Below, piece after piece: positions 34,059-45,100 of a stretch of DNA of 64,000 nucleotides. The DNA is taken from NCBI RefSeq assembly GCF_000002985.6, contig NC_003284.9, forward strand, positions 14,508,001-14,572,000, read 5' to 3'. The position numbers and the translations under genes are program-made. The stretch comes from Caenorhabditis elegans. Taxonomy: Eukaryota; Nematoda; Chromadorea; Rhabditida; Rhabditidae. Every line of letters begins with the position of its first letter. Position 1 is the stretch's first letter. The notes beneath the pieces are model-generated. The model saw only the letters and a list, made by a program, of their open reading frames with translations, did no database searches and was not told where the DNA came from.

Positions 34059-35532
34059 TGTTTTCCTACAGTTCAATAAAAACGAGAATAGAGTATTCGA
34101 ATCTTAAAAACAAATTTAACAAATTCGTGAAACAGCAGGCGTTGCCAAGGAAACGGAGCATGACAAATCAGAAGAGAATTAGAAATGCATGCGAACAGGC
34201 AGCCAGACCATGTAGAGCTGTCAGAACGGTGTGCACGAAAAAAATCCCGAAATATGAAAAGAATTGGCAACCACTACCAAACTGATTCATTGATAGTCTG
34301 AAAACATCAAATACATTGAATCAGGGTTAGACTATTCAATTTGAAAAATTAGAAAAACGGGAAAATCGAAACATACTCAGATTTTGTGACTATAGAAAGT
34401 AGTATAAAAATTATTGCTCACTATTCCAGGTTAAAACAATCTGTTGCAACAGACAATCTACCAGATGTGCACAGTTTTGTTGCGGCAAACAAGTTGCCGA
34501 TTTTTGCGTTCACCTTTTTGGTTGGAGAAAATGAAAACAAACTATGTATAGGAAATCTGAGATAATATATTTTGGAAAACTATTTTGGAAAGTTCTCGTT
34601 TTGATCTAATCAAATTTCAATTTCCATTATGCATACAGTGTTCCGAACAAAATTTTAAACCTCTTCGCCGTTTCCCACTTTTTGATGAACATGTGGTTTT
34701 CAAGGATTATATGATCTTCCTCCTCGCTGACAATTACGCAATCTTCAAGCAATGATGCTCCAGCCAGGCAGTAGCGCAACTTTTAGTGCCACACTTACAC
34801 AGCAGAACTTGTATTGCATAATTACTGTGCACTTGATTTGCGGATACTGTATGTATCTTGGTATCAACTTCCAAATCATCAAACATTTTTTTTGGTACTT
34901 GTGTAATATGTATTTATCACTTAAAATAGGTATAGAATTTTTTCTTTTGTTTAAATTATAGATTCAATTTAATTTTCCTAGACAAAAAAAGTTACAGAAG
35001 CGGCAAATTTATTATTAAACTATGTCGCCGCAAAAAGTTCAGGAAAACTCAATGCTAGTAAGGATGCAGTTCAAATATCAATACTAATCGGGAAAATGCG
35101 GTTTTTTTGAATTACCTCGCCATTTTTGTTCGATTTTCAGACGCACTCGATTAATATTTCCTCTTTGTTACAGACCGACTAATACATGTCCTACCTTATA
35201 TGGGCATCTGGCAAGTCGGAAGGGTACACAAAAGGCCTTACATATATGTACCAGAAGGGTCCCGACTGAAAATGAAAGAAATACGGATTCACTGCTGTGC
35301 AAAGTGTTCTAAAATTGTATTCCCGGTCAACAGGTTTACGGTAGATATAACACATATGTGACACGCCTCCGACAGGTTATAATACTGTTTGATATCTACG
35401 TCGGCTCACATTTCCTCCGGGAACTAGAGGCCGGTGTGCTTCAGAGAATTCTGTCTAATTTTTTTAAATAATTTTTTACTTAACACAATTCAAATCTGAA
35501 TTCAAACATTTTTGTCTACAGAAAAAAGTAAA
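34059..35532. other. Intergenic DNA, no gene seen
   Basis: The right part (35.15-35.45 kb) is richer in G+C with imperfect inverted words (CCGACTAATAC, CAAGTCGGAAGG, CCTCCGACAGG, ACGTCGGCTC) and may be an unrecognised repeat. No exon supported. Confidence 0.45.
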
Positions 35533-36643
35533 ATGGGTCCTGTTTCGAACTTCAACATGTTGAAAGAAGCTGACATCAACAACATCATTCATCAGCTGGA
35601 AATAATTTCGTATCGGGAAATGATCAAGCACTACGAAAACTTCAAAATGGAAGACACAGAGGTAAATTTTCGGTGCATATCCTTTCTTTCGCCAACTTTA
35701 AAGAATTGAACAAATATTTTATTCAATCAGATCTGACTCAATTTTCAGAAATGCTGCAAATACATGCTATTGATCATTGCTGAGCAAACGCACAAGTGCA
35801 TAATCGAAAAAATTTCAAATGCAAAGTTGCCAGATATTTACAAACACCTGTTCTTGGGCCAGCATGTTAGTTTTAGTTTCGAGTTTGGACGCTTACCATT
35901 TCTTTTCAGAATGTTTTAGCTGATGAGATTCCGAAAACAATTGCTGATTTTGATATCTGCAAGAAATCCGTCACAACGCTCATCAACCGAACCAAAAATT
36001 ATACGGACACCACACTGGGTCAACTGGAAGTTTTAAGTGCAGTAGTCCAAGGAAATCGGGTGAGTGGAATTATTAGCAAATATTCAACAAAAAACTACAT
36101 ATTATTTTAATTGTTTCAGAAACAACCCATTGGAGATTCCAAACGTTGGACAAGAAAAATGATTGTGTCCATCGAAGCCATGTTCGTAGATCTTGTGAAG
36201 TTCCTAAAATTGGGCGATGACTTGGTCAAGCGTGTATGTTAGCTTTTTGATCATAAAAATTAATCATAAATTCAATTTTTCAGAACACGGCTGCTCTACC
36301 ACTCTCCTTCGATAGTTATGATGTTCCAGAATTGCCAGCATCATGTGATTTCGTGTCATATCAAATGCCTCAACAATTCCACTACTATACAAATATGACA
36401 TATCCAAATCCTAATTTGTATTCTCCGGATTATCAATACCCATCCCCAACATATCAAGGCCTCGCAACTTGTTTCAACATACCACCATTTGTGCCGGTTT
36501 CAGCTGAACTTCTGAAGCAGTTGCAAGCGTACACCACTGTAAGTCAACAACAGTTGTATTTTTCAATTTGTTCAATTTTTCAGTATATCACGGCAACGGT
36601 TGACTGCATTAGCGACATCATGCACCAATCTTCAACATTATAA
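35533..36643 (+). CDS. Unrecognised nematode protein with Tyr/Pro-rich tail
   Basis: Six exons (35533-35661, 35749-35865, 35910-36059, 36120-36233, 36284-36538, 36584-36643) join in frame to 274 residues, most introns being about 45-90 bases. Residues 1-165 look helical and soluble with no signal peptide or membrane segment (for example NMLKEADINNIIHQLEIISY). Residues about 185-240 are rich in Tyr, Pro, Asn and Gln (YSPDYQYPSPTYQ). A CTACAG acceptor 11 bases before the ATG suggests trans-splicing. I cannot name a family. The exon chain is well supported by phase and sites. Confidence 0.82.
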
Positions 36644-37854
36644 TATAAATTCATATTTTTGTATTGTTTTATATATTTTATCATTAAATTATTACAACTA
36701 AAACTATTGTCTTAATCGGGAAGTGTTCAAAGGCTAAACGTGGTTTGTCACTAGTTATTACACAAAACAAGCGCTAGCACTCTAAAAACTCACATTATTC
36801 CTATCAAACCAAAACTTACATTCATGGTTTTTGTTAATTTAACTAATGTTTTCTTTTTTTTTCATCATGAAACTTGAAAATGGTACCTTCCAAATCCTAA
36901 GAATTTGAAAAATGTGGCGATACATTTAACACAAAAATAATTCCAATTTTTAATTTAAAAACATGTAATCATTTTCCATTTCATGTATTGTGCTCTTTTC
37001 AGTTCAAAAAATAGATGCCGCGAGACTAATTGAACATTCACAGTCGTATATCCTTTAGCGCTCTGGGAATTGATGACGCAACTGTTGCAGCGTTTTTGAG
37101 TGTACAGGGGACGCTGCAATAGTCATGTTGGGATGCACAGGGCAATAAATCGTCACACATTGTCTCCTTTTTGTTTTTCTTGTTCAGTTTGAGGTATGCA
37201 CTACATTTCTCTTCAAGACATTTTATCCTAGATCGATTTGCCTTCATTCTTCATTCATTTAATTTAATTTAAAGTTGAATTTATATTGAATTTATGAGGA
37301 GTATCGGTTCTGTGTACCAAAATCTGCTCAAATTAAAAGGTTTTGTTTTGAAAATTCTTAAAATTCGCTTTTTCAATGGTTTTTATGGCGGTTCACAAAT
37401 TCGAAAAAAAAACCTAATTTTAGCTTAAATCTCAAATTGTGGTTCTTCATTTCATTTCATATTTTATTTCACATTTTGGAATTTTACCAAGCTATTTCCT
37501 TGATCAAGGTACACTAAAACCGGCAGTAAACTAATTTTTGTGATTTTTGGTATTTGAGCACATTTTTGATCTATCGCGCGGTAAACCTACCCAGAACCGA
37601 TACTCTTCCTCATAATAATAATTTTACCGTGCCATACCAAAATAAACATCTTTCAACATATTTTTTTGCCATTCTGAGTGCATTGTTTACCTCTCCCGTT
37701 ATGTTGAACCTGGATGCAAACGTTCTTATAATTTTTAAAACCTTTCTAATGAGGTTTTTGTTTCTCTCCTCTAGAATATTATTTTTTAATTCACTTTTAA
37801 CTTGTCACACAATTATATGAATACATAATGTTTTTTAATTCCAGAACATTCAAA
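36644..37854. other. Intergenic DNA with one doubtful small reading frame
   Basis: A minus-strand frame of 69 codons at 37247-37038 has six cysteines and an ATG, but no signal peptide, intron or acceptor. It was not accepted as a gene. The remainder is AT-rich. Confidence 0.4.
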
Positions 37855-38720
37855 ATGTTTAGCGTTTACGCCCACCGTGTTGCCGCCGTCAAAGACGAAG
37901 AGAACGGTGCCGTCAAGAAAGTCACCGATAGCGTTGAAAATTACAATTCGGAAAACAGATTCGGTACGTTATGATTGAGAAAAATTTTCAGGGAATATTA
38001 TTTATAAAATTTGGTGTCTATAACATGATATTTTAAAATTATATTTTCAGAGCGCACCATCATTGTCGCCAATGACAATAAGACCGCGATTCTCCTGATT
38101 TTGCGTCTGAAACAAGACGGAGTGAAAACAAGTGTTTTTACAAACTATTTGGCGGACGATGAGATTGTTTTGGGAGAGCAAAAAAAGGCTTTTGTGGAAG
38201 GTGCTCACAAAGTTGCGGTGTGCACCACACAGATGTTCGAGAAAATGGAATTTGATGTGGTGAAGCATGTAAGTTTTTTGTTGAACCAACGGTTAAAATT
38301 ATTTCGTGATTCCTGTGAATAATTTTTTTTGTTGTTGCAAACTCTACATAATTTTTTTGAATTAAAATAAATTCAACTGTTTTTTTTCAGTACATCTTCG
38401 TAGATGCTCCAGCCGAGGAGAAGCTTCGTGACCAGCTGCGCCAGAAGGCAGTTTGTGAAGGCAAGAAGATCCGTGTCGATCTTGTGATGTCTGAATCATA
38501 TGAAGTCTCCGTCAAAGTTGAAGAGAAGCCCGCTGAAGCATCAAAGCCCAGCCCAAAGCGCAAATGCTCATTCGACATCTACAGTATCAAACCAAACAAA
38601 CAAGGAAAGTTTGTGATTCCGGCAGAATACATGGGATTCGACGAGAGCGCTGAGGATGATGAATATGATTCCGAATATGATGACGACGATTACAATCCAT
38701 TCAAGTGGTTGGGGTTTTAA
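37855..38720 (+). CDS. Lone helicase C-terminal (RecA2-like) domain protein with acidic tail
   Basis: Exons 37855-37963, 38051-38268 and 38391-38720 join in frame to 218 residues. Residues about 37-125 align by pattern with the second RecA domain of DEAD-box RNA helicases: RTIIVANDNKTAILLILRL (motif IV region), VKTSVFTNYL, KAFVEGAHKVAVCTTQMF (motif V region) and HYIFVDAP. The Q, Walker A, DEAD and SAT motifs of the first domain are absent, and the motif VI arginines are not recognisable. So it should not be an active helicase. The C terminus is acidic with Tyr/Asp runs ending FKWLGF. It probably derives from a DEAD-box gene by partial duplication. The acceptor TTAATTCCAG 10 bases before the ATG fits trans-splicing. 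Two decayed copies of its 3' end follow. Confidence 0.8.
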
Positions 38721-39019
38721 AGAGTTGTGGAGATTTGTTTTAAATTGATATCACGTTTATTTTCTAGGTATATGCTTTTATTTTGTTCGTTGAGTTCATT
38801 TCAATAAACGACGTATTTATTTCAACTGTAACTGAATGAAAAGAAAAAAGACAATATCAATGTGGAAATATTTTGAAAACTATTATTAAAATTGTTATGA
38901 GCAATCAAAAACCATTGAACCGTGATACCTTCCTTACAACTTGTCTTGAAAAAAGATTAATTTTCAATTAGCCTATAGTGCGAGACTGATAGAGACTGAT
39001 AGATACTAATTTCCGATTG

Positions 39020-39068
39020 AGGGGATCGTTAGCTCAGTCGGTGGTGGTAGCCGCTTGCAGGGCTGTGC
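39020..39068 (+). mobile_element. tRNA-derived SINE head fragment
   Basis: GGGGATCGTTAGCTCAGTCGG followed by TGGTAGCCGCTTGCA resembles a tRNA A-box arm, close to the head of the element at 41336-41590. No B box follows. It is a truncated SINE, not a tRNA gene. Confidence 0.5.
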
Positions 39069-39168
39069 GGCAACCGAGATTTTTGGCAACCGGCAATTGC
39101 CGAAGTTGCCGAGCTCAAAAAATTTTAGCAACCGGCAATTGCCGCCGTTGCGGAGCCCAAAAAATTTT
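39069..39168. repeat. Tandem repeat with CCGGCAATTGCCG core
   Basis: Two units of about 46 bases share GGCAACCGGCAATTGCCG followed by GTTGC(C/G)GAGC and CAAAAAATTTT. The palindromic core also occurs near 19870. Confidence 0.75.
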
Positions 39169-39450
39169 GGTGCAAATGCTCATTCGACATCTACAGTATC
39201 GAGTCAAACAAACAAAGAAAGTTTGTGATTCCGCGCCAATACAAGGAATTCGACGAGGGCGATCAAGATGATGAGTATGATTCTGACTATGAGGACGACG
39301 AGTACAGAACATTCAAATGGCTGGGATTTTGAAGAGTTGTTGAGATATGATTTAAATTGATATTCTTTATTTGTCTAGGTTTATGATTGTTTGTATTGTG
39401 TTTGTTGACTTCTTTTCAATAAACAACGTATTTTATTTAATTCAATGGGC
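39169..39450 (+). pseudogene. Decayed copy 1 of the RecA2-like gene's 3' end
   Basis: 39170-39331 matches 38559-38720 of the preceding gene (CAAATGCTCATTCGACATC through CAAATGGCTGGGATTTTGA) and still reads open, ending FKWLGF. The 3' untranslated region (TTTCAATAAACAACGTATTT) is copied too. There is no start, promoter or upstream exon. The copy begins right after the GGCAATTGCC repeat. Confidence 0.8.
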
Positions 39451-39499
39451 GACTAACTTAAAAAAAAAAAAAAAAGAAGATAACATATCAATGTGAAAA

Positions 39500-39740
39500 C
39501 ATTTTCAAATCCAAAAAAGCAAGGAAATGTTGTTATCCCGGAAGAATACATGGGGTCTGACAAGAGATATGATGATGATGAGTATGATTTCAATTGTTAT
39601 GACGACGGTTACAATCTTTTCAAATGATTGGGATTTTGAAACTTTTCGAGATTCGTTTTAACTGATAACACGCTTTATTTCTAGGTATATGAATTGATTT
39701 TTTCCATGAGTTTATTCCGATAAAAAACCTACTTGAAAAA
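39500..39740 (+). pseudogene. Decayed copy 2 of the RecA2-like gene's 3' end
   Basis: AAGCAAGGAAATGTTGTTATC to TTCAAATGATTGGGATTTTGA matches the last exon again, more diverged. The conserved Trp codon before LGF has become TGA. The 3' untranslated part (CGCTTTATTTCTAGGTATATG) is recognisable. Confidence 0.75.
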
Positions 39741-41335
39741 AAATTCAACGGATGATTCACTGAATGAGAAAAAGAGATATACTATCGAAGATATTTTGAA
39801 ATAAATAACCATTTTAAAATTATTTCAACCAATCAAGAACCAGTAAAACGTAATACCTTCATTAGCCTTGAGTTAAGTATCAATTTTCAATCTTAGCTTT
39901 TCCTTTATTATGAATTTGTATATTTTCTTTCAGGTGTGGTTCATTTATATAAAAGTACATACATATGTACTTTGCAACGTTACTGGCTATCACAGCAAAA
40001 TGTTCATGCACTTTGCAATGGTTTTTATTTGAATTGTACAAACCAATATTTCTTCCAGAACTCAATATTAAACTTTATATTAACTATCAAAGAACCGCAG
40101 TTAAATAACATTTGTGATTTGGTTCGAGTCGGAGAAAAAAAGCTAATTTATGAGTCGAAAAAACTCTAAACAGCTTTGTAAACTTGGTCTTTTCATGACC
40201 GAGCACACATAAAGCCGATTGAGCTTCAAATTGAAGCAGCGCCAGCTCTATATTCAATTTCAATTGGTTCTTCTTGACGTCATAAAACAATATGAGGAGT
40301 TACATTATTTTCCAGTTCTATATTCAAAATTTGCACTGTTCAACAAAATGCATTAATGAGTTTACCTAGAAAAAATCGATCGTCAAATTTTTCTTCCAAG
40401 CAAGCCACCTATGTGAACCCTGCCTGCTTTACCAGCCTCTTTCTAAAACAGTTACTCGACTTCTTCCGGTTGAAAACATCAGCGACCGCAAGCTTCACCG
40501 ACCTCATAATTTAAACGTTTGCTTGACGACGAACTGACAGTCAACACTTTTCCTCTAACTTGGCAACATTCATTTATTGCGGCAGACTAGTCGTAACCAT
40601 GATTCATGTCAAAGAAGGAAGCAATTAAGGCTTATATGGTAGAGGGGGAAAGGAGTATTGTGGTTATAATTGAGCAATCATTGGAATATCGTATACATGT
40701 CACTCAATCCAAATACCGCCGCGCCATCTCCGATTTGTTTCTTTCTTAAGCGAGCGTAAAGTAAATTGCCGTTCGTACTATTTGCCTATTTAACTGCAAC
40801 AGTTAAACGGTTTAAAGCTCATTTCGTTTATTGCCGGTCTGGGCTATAAATCTCATCGTTTTCCGCTACCTGGTCATTTAGCAACAGTTCTCATTTAGAC
40901 GTTCAGACTTTTACGTGCTAATATTAAATTTTGTTGATTTGTATGTGATTTTTAATTTTTGTATTTCTAGATTTTGAATATTTTTCAATATATCCTAAGA
41001 CCCTGCATTTATTGTCTTTATCCAGTTTTTTTTCTTTCTATCAATTCTTTCTGAAAATGATAATTTAAATTTCATACATTTCAATACCACTATGAACTAT
41101 GAAGTAGAATTTTTCTGAGCATTTTTCATCTGGTGTCATATTCAATATATTCTTGCCCCAATTTTTTTCAACACATTTCCTGAAATAATAAACTTAGAAA
41201 TCCACCCAACTTCCTCTTTGAGTGTGGTGACTGGAGACAGTGAAAAGAATTCAAAACCATTTCTATAATGTTAAAATGACCTCATATAATTTTAAAACAG
41301 TTAAAATTGTTTTGATAAGTTCTTTATTTTTAAAC
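39741..41335. other. Intergenic DNA, no gene seen
   Basis: AT-rich; no exon chain found. Short frames on both strands near 39.9-40.3 kb lack support. Confidence 0.5.
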
Positions 41336-41590
41336 GATTAAGGATTAAAGGACGATCCGTTCTTCAAGCGCTATGCACTGCAGATCTGAGAGTCAGGCCC
41401 ACTGCCTGGTGACCCTCCAACTGGGCTATAATTTAAGCCACATCCAAGCCGGGGACTGTGGCCGATAATCCAGTCGTGGATTGCTGCACTTCCCAATAGA
41501 GGCTGGATGAAGCTGGCGGTGAGACCGGACTTAAACTCCTGACCTCCAGATTGCTAGCGGGCATCACTACCGACTGAGCTATTCCGCCCC
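41336..41590 (-). mobile_element. tRNA-derived SINE-like element
   Basis: On the minus strand it begins GGGCGGAATAGCTCAGTCGG. It has a tRNA-like A box (TAGCTCAGTCGGTAG) and a B-box-like region GGTCAGGAGTTTAAGTCC with proper spacing, then about 170 bases of body and a tail with CCTTTAATCCTTAAT. The tRNA acceptor stem does not close, so it is a SINE and not a functional tRNA. Confidence 0.7.
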
Positions 41591-42148
41591 ACCCTAAATA
41601 TAGTACGGTACAAAAATCATTCTCAGACTTTCACTCTTTTTCATTCTTCAAAAAAAAATTGAAATTAACCTCTAAAACCGAAATTTGATTTCTAACAAGT
41701 ACTTGTTGAGTTGTAGAAAAATTGCTTACGAGTCATCTAAGGGGTGTCTGCAGAAATCTGCCTTTGTCTGCGCTGAGGTCCTCTCATGAAATGTCATAAG
41801 TACTGTCGTATTGGGGGAAGAAATAGAAATGTGTGCGTGTTATTAAGTCCCACTTGTTGTTTTCCATTCCCTCCCACCCTTTTTGCCTTTTTCCTTAAGA
41901 AAAAATGGAAGACTTGTGGTGGGAGAGTGATGATCGAAATGTAGACTGGAAGAGATAGAAAACAGTGACAGACATAAAGAGATTCGGCTTTTGCAATCCG
42001 TTTTTCCTTAGGAATTGATTCAAATAGACTTTCTATTGAATAACGACTAGCAATTTGAACTTTCTCCGGATTATTTTTTTTTTCTTTGGCAGAATGCTTC
42101 TTTTTTCGAAGATTTTCTTCAATACAATTGTTTTCAGATAAATATAGC
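41591..42148. other. Upstream region of the ZP-domain gene
   Basis: Non-coding. A 147-codon minus-strand frame crosses into exon 1 of the plus-strand gene and is its shadow. The TTGTTTTCAG acceptor near 42127-42136 probably receives the spliced leader. Confidence 0.5.
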
Positions 42149-45100
42149 ATGCAATATTCCACAAAACATGTCATAGGATACATCTTCTCATTTGTCGTCC
42201 TCGCCACCTCGACAGATTTTGATAATGCACATGTCATGGGTAAGTTGACATTTTTAACGGCGGCGGAAACTCAACCCCATACCTTTGAAAATGCCGTCTG
42301 AAACTGTTTAAGAACAATTTTCCATCACTTCAGTTATTGGAACCATAGACCTTTTTAAAATTTTTTTCCCAACTTGTGTTATTAAAAAATTATTCAAGAG
42401 TAGGAAAACATTCTAGAAGCTTTTTGGAAAATTTTATTCTTCAAATTAAAAAAAAAACCCCATTTGCAAAAAGCTTCCAATATGTTTACGGAACTCAAAA
42501 AACTATCGTGCAGACGCCCGTTCATTTCTTCAAAATGCTCGCTTAAAAATATTTGGCTTTATAGTTTAAAATAGAAACCATGCTTCAATTTTTAAATTTT
42601 ACTTGTAACATCCGAATAAGTTTTTTTGCTTGTCTTTTGCTTGTCCCAAGTGAAACAATGTTGGATAAAAATTCATATTTCAATTGATTTTACATAAACT
42701 GGATCAACATTCACTATTCAACTTTTTCTTTTTTAATTAACCTCCTTAAAGAATTGAACCAAAATTAGAATGAATAGAATTGTTATTTTCTGTAATAAGT
42801 TTCATTATCTTGTGTCTCAAGTAATTTAGTGTCTCGAGTGATGGGATTTTCAAAAGAAGCTTGTAATATGTAATTTTGCTTAATTAGAGAGAATTCGGCA
42901 AGATTTTTTTTCAACTTTTTGGGAACAAAAAAAAGGGAATTGTGTGTTTTTCCTCACCTATACTGTGTCGTTAACAATTCTTTGCTAATATTCACTTTTT
43001 AAAACTTACAGTGAAATCACGTTTTATAAATTTTACCTCTACTTGAAAATAGTACTGTTTTTTTACCTTATTTTAATTTTTAAATTCGAATACTCTCCCC
43101 GCATTTCTACGGCTTTTCTCTAATTCTAATAGACTTATTTTTTCTATACATTGACCTTCATATTGCGCCGCTTAGTGTTCTAAAAATCAATCCAAGAAAA
43201 TATATAGCTTCACCTTTAATAGCCAACCTGCAGCTTCCTCTTCCGCATTGGGCAAATTTTTGGTGGTTGCCGCAATAACTGTCAAGTGTCTTTTTGCGGA
43301 AGTGTTCCGTATTCTTGTGTTTTATGATTCTTTGAAAGTGAAACCGCAGACATTTGTGATTCAACTTATCATGGGTCAAGATGTTCCGTTAATTCATTTT
43401 GAAGGAACACTCAAAATTCATAAAATGCAAAAAAAGTAGCTAAGTTGACAAATTGAAATATCAAAAAGCAATAGTCGTTAGAATAAAAAAATAAAATTTT
43501 TTTCCAGGGGTACCCCAAGTGACATGTTCTGCAAAACTTATCACAGTTAGCTTTAATACAAACATTCCATTTCAAGGAAGGATATCAGTGAGTTTATTTA
43601 ATTCCACGTCTACGTCTAAGTAAGCTTAAAATCTCAAATTTTCAGGTATTTGACAAGTTATTCATACCAGCATGTAACCATGACTACTCAACTAATATTC
43701 AAAAAAATGCCACATTTCAAATGGACATTCTGAAATGTGCCAATCCAATGTTCTTAAAAGTGAGTTCATGGAAATTTGCTTCACAACAAATTAGTTTTGA
43801 TGTTTTAGAATGGCTCTCGATTGCTAAGAGCATATGTGGAAATTGGGTTCCATCCGTTGGTAATGACTAATAGCGACAGAACATTCTTGGTGGAATGTCT
43901 GGATAACACAATAATGCCAATAGTGAATAGAGCACAAAGCTTTGCGTAAGATCTATTTTTATAATAGTGTCTAAATCCAAGTTTTGAATTCAGAGATTGT
44001 ACACACTTGGTGAGAATGGCTTCTGAATGGAGCAGCATGTCTGAATTTCAAGTCGGCGATGCAATAGTCCATGAGTGGAGCTGCAAGTTGCCTAATCCCG
44101 GTAGATACCAATCAAAAGTAAACAAATATTTGTTTTTTTTTCAGCAAAAACGCAAACCTTCCTAACAAATTGCAACGCATTGTCACAAAACGGGCAGATT
44201 ATTCATTTAATAGATGAAAACGGGTGAGTTGATTTGGATCTTATTAGTTGCTTTTTTTGAAAGGCAAATTTTAGAATGTTTGTTATTATAAGAAAAATAA
44301 GGAAACATCATTTTTGTTCCAATTTTTTCCAGCTGCGTCATCGACTCTGAATTAATGGGTGACATTGTCTACAGTGACCATGTTCCGAAATTATATGCCA
44401 GAGCTAGAATATTCAAGTTTCTAACGGATGATAAGTGAGGCTATAACTTGATTGGAGTTACTATTTTGAGAGTTCAGATATCGGATAGAATGCACACTCG
44501 AGTTTTGCAATAATGGCTCGCCTTGTAAGGATCGAGTATTTGTGAGTTGCTCGTTTTTTGTATTTCAGTGAAATTCAAAAATAAAACTTGGATTTAGCCT
44601 CCGAAATGCGCATTTACTAAAGAAGAAATAACAAGTCGATCGACCAAAAATCAACTGGAACAGTCAGGCATGACAACCATGCCAGGTTAGCTTGAAGAAA
44701 AAATTCGAAATACAACCCATTTTACAGGTATTCCCAGTAGTGCCTATGATTCGAGACTAAAAATAAGTTCAGCATGGCTTACGATCAAGCTGAATCAGTA
44801 CACGGAAACTAAGGGATTGCATCCAAGTAGGTTTTTTTAAATAAGAAATATTCAGTTCTCTCGGTTTCATTACATTTCAAAAATGTCAAAGAGTAGACTC
44901 CGAGAAACCCATGTATTCATTTCAGTTTTGCACTATGTTCCTCTAATTTGACCAATTATATCTAGGTGTTTTTTGGTTTTAGTCAAATATTATTAACTCG
45001 TAAATTACTTTACGCTTTCTTATTACTCTACACATCTACATTACCTGTATTTAAATAGTTTAACATTTTTTGACAAAAACATGATTTAAGCTTGAAAGAC

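Noticed and set aside
37038-37247. 69-codon minus-strand frame with six cysteines
   Set aside because: No signal peptide, no intron and no promoter; a cysteine-rich look alone is not enough.
41525-41590. Possible tRNA gene on the minus strand
   Set aside because: A- and B-box-like words are present, but the acceptor stem does not pair and a SINE body follows.
41794-42237. 147-codon minus-strand frame
   Set aside because: Overlaps exon 1 of the ZP gene on the other strand and has low-complexity Lys/Glu content.
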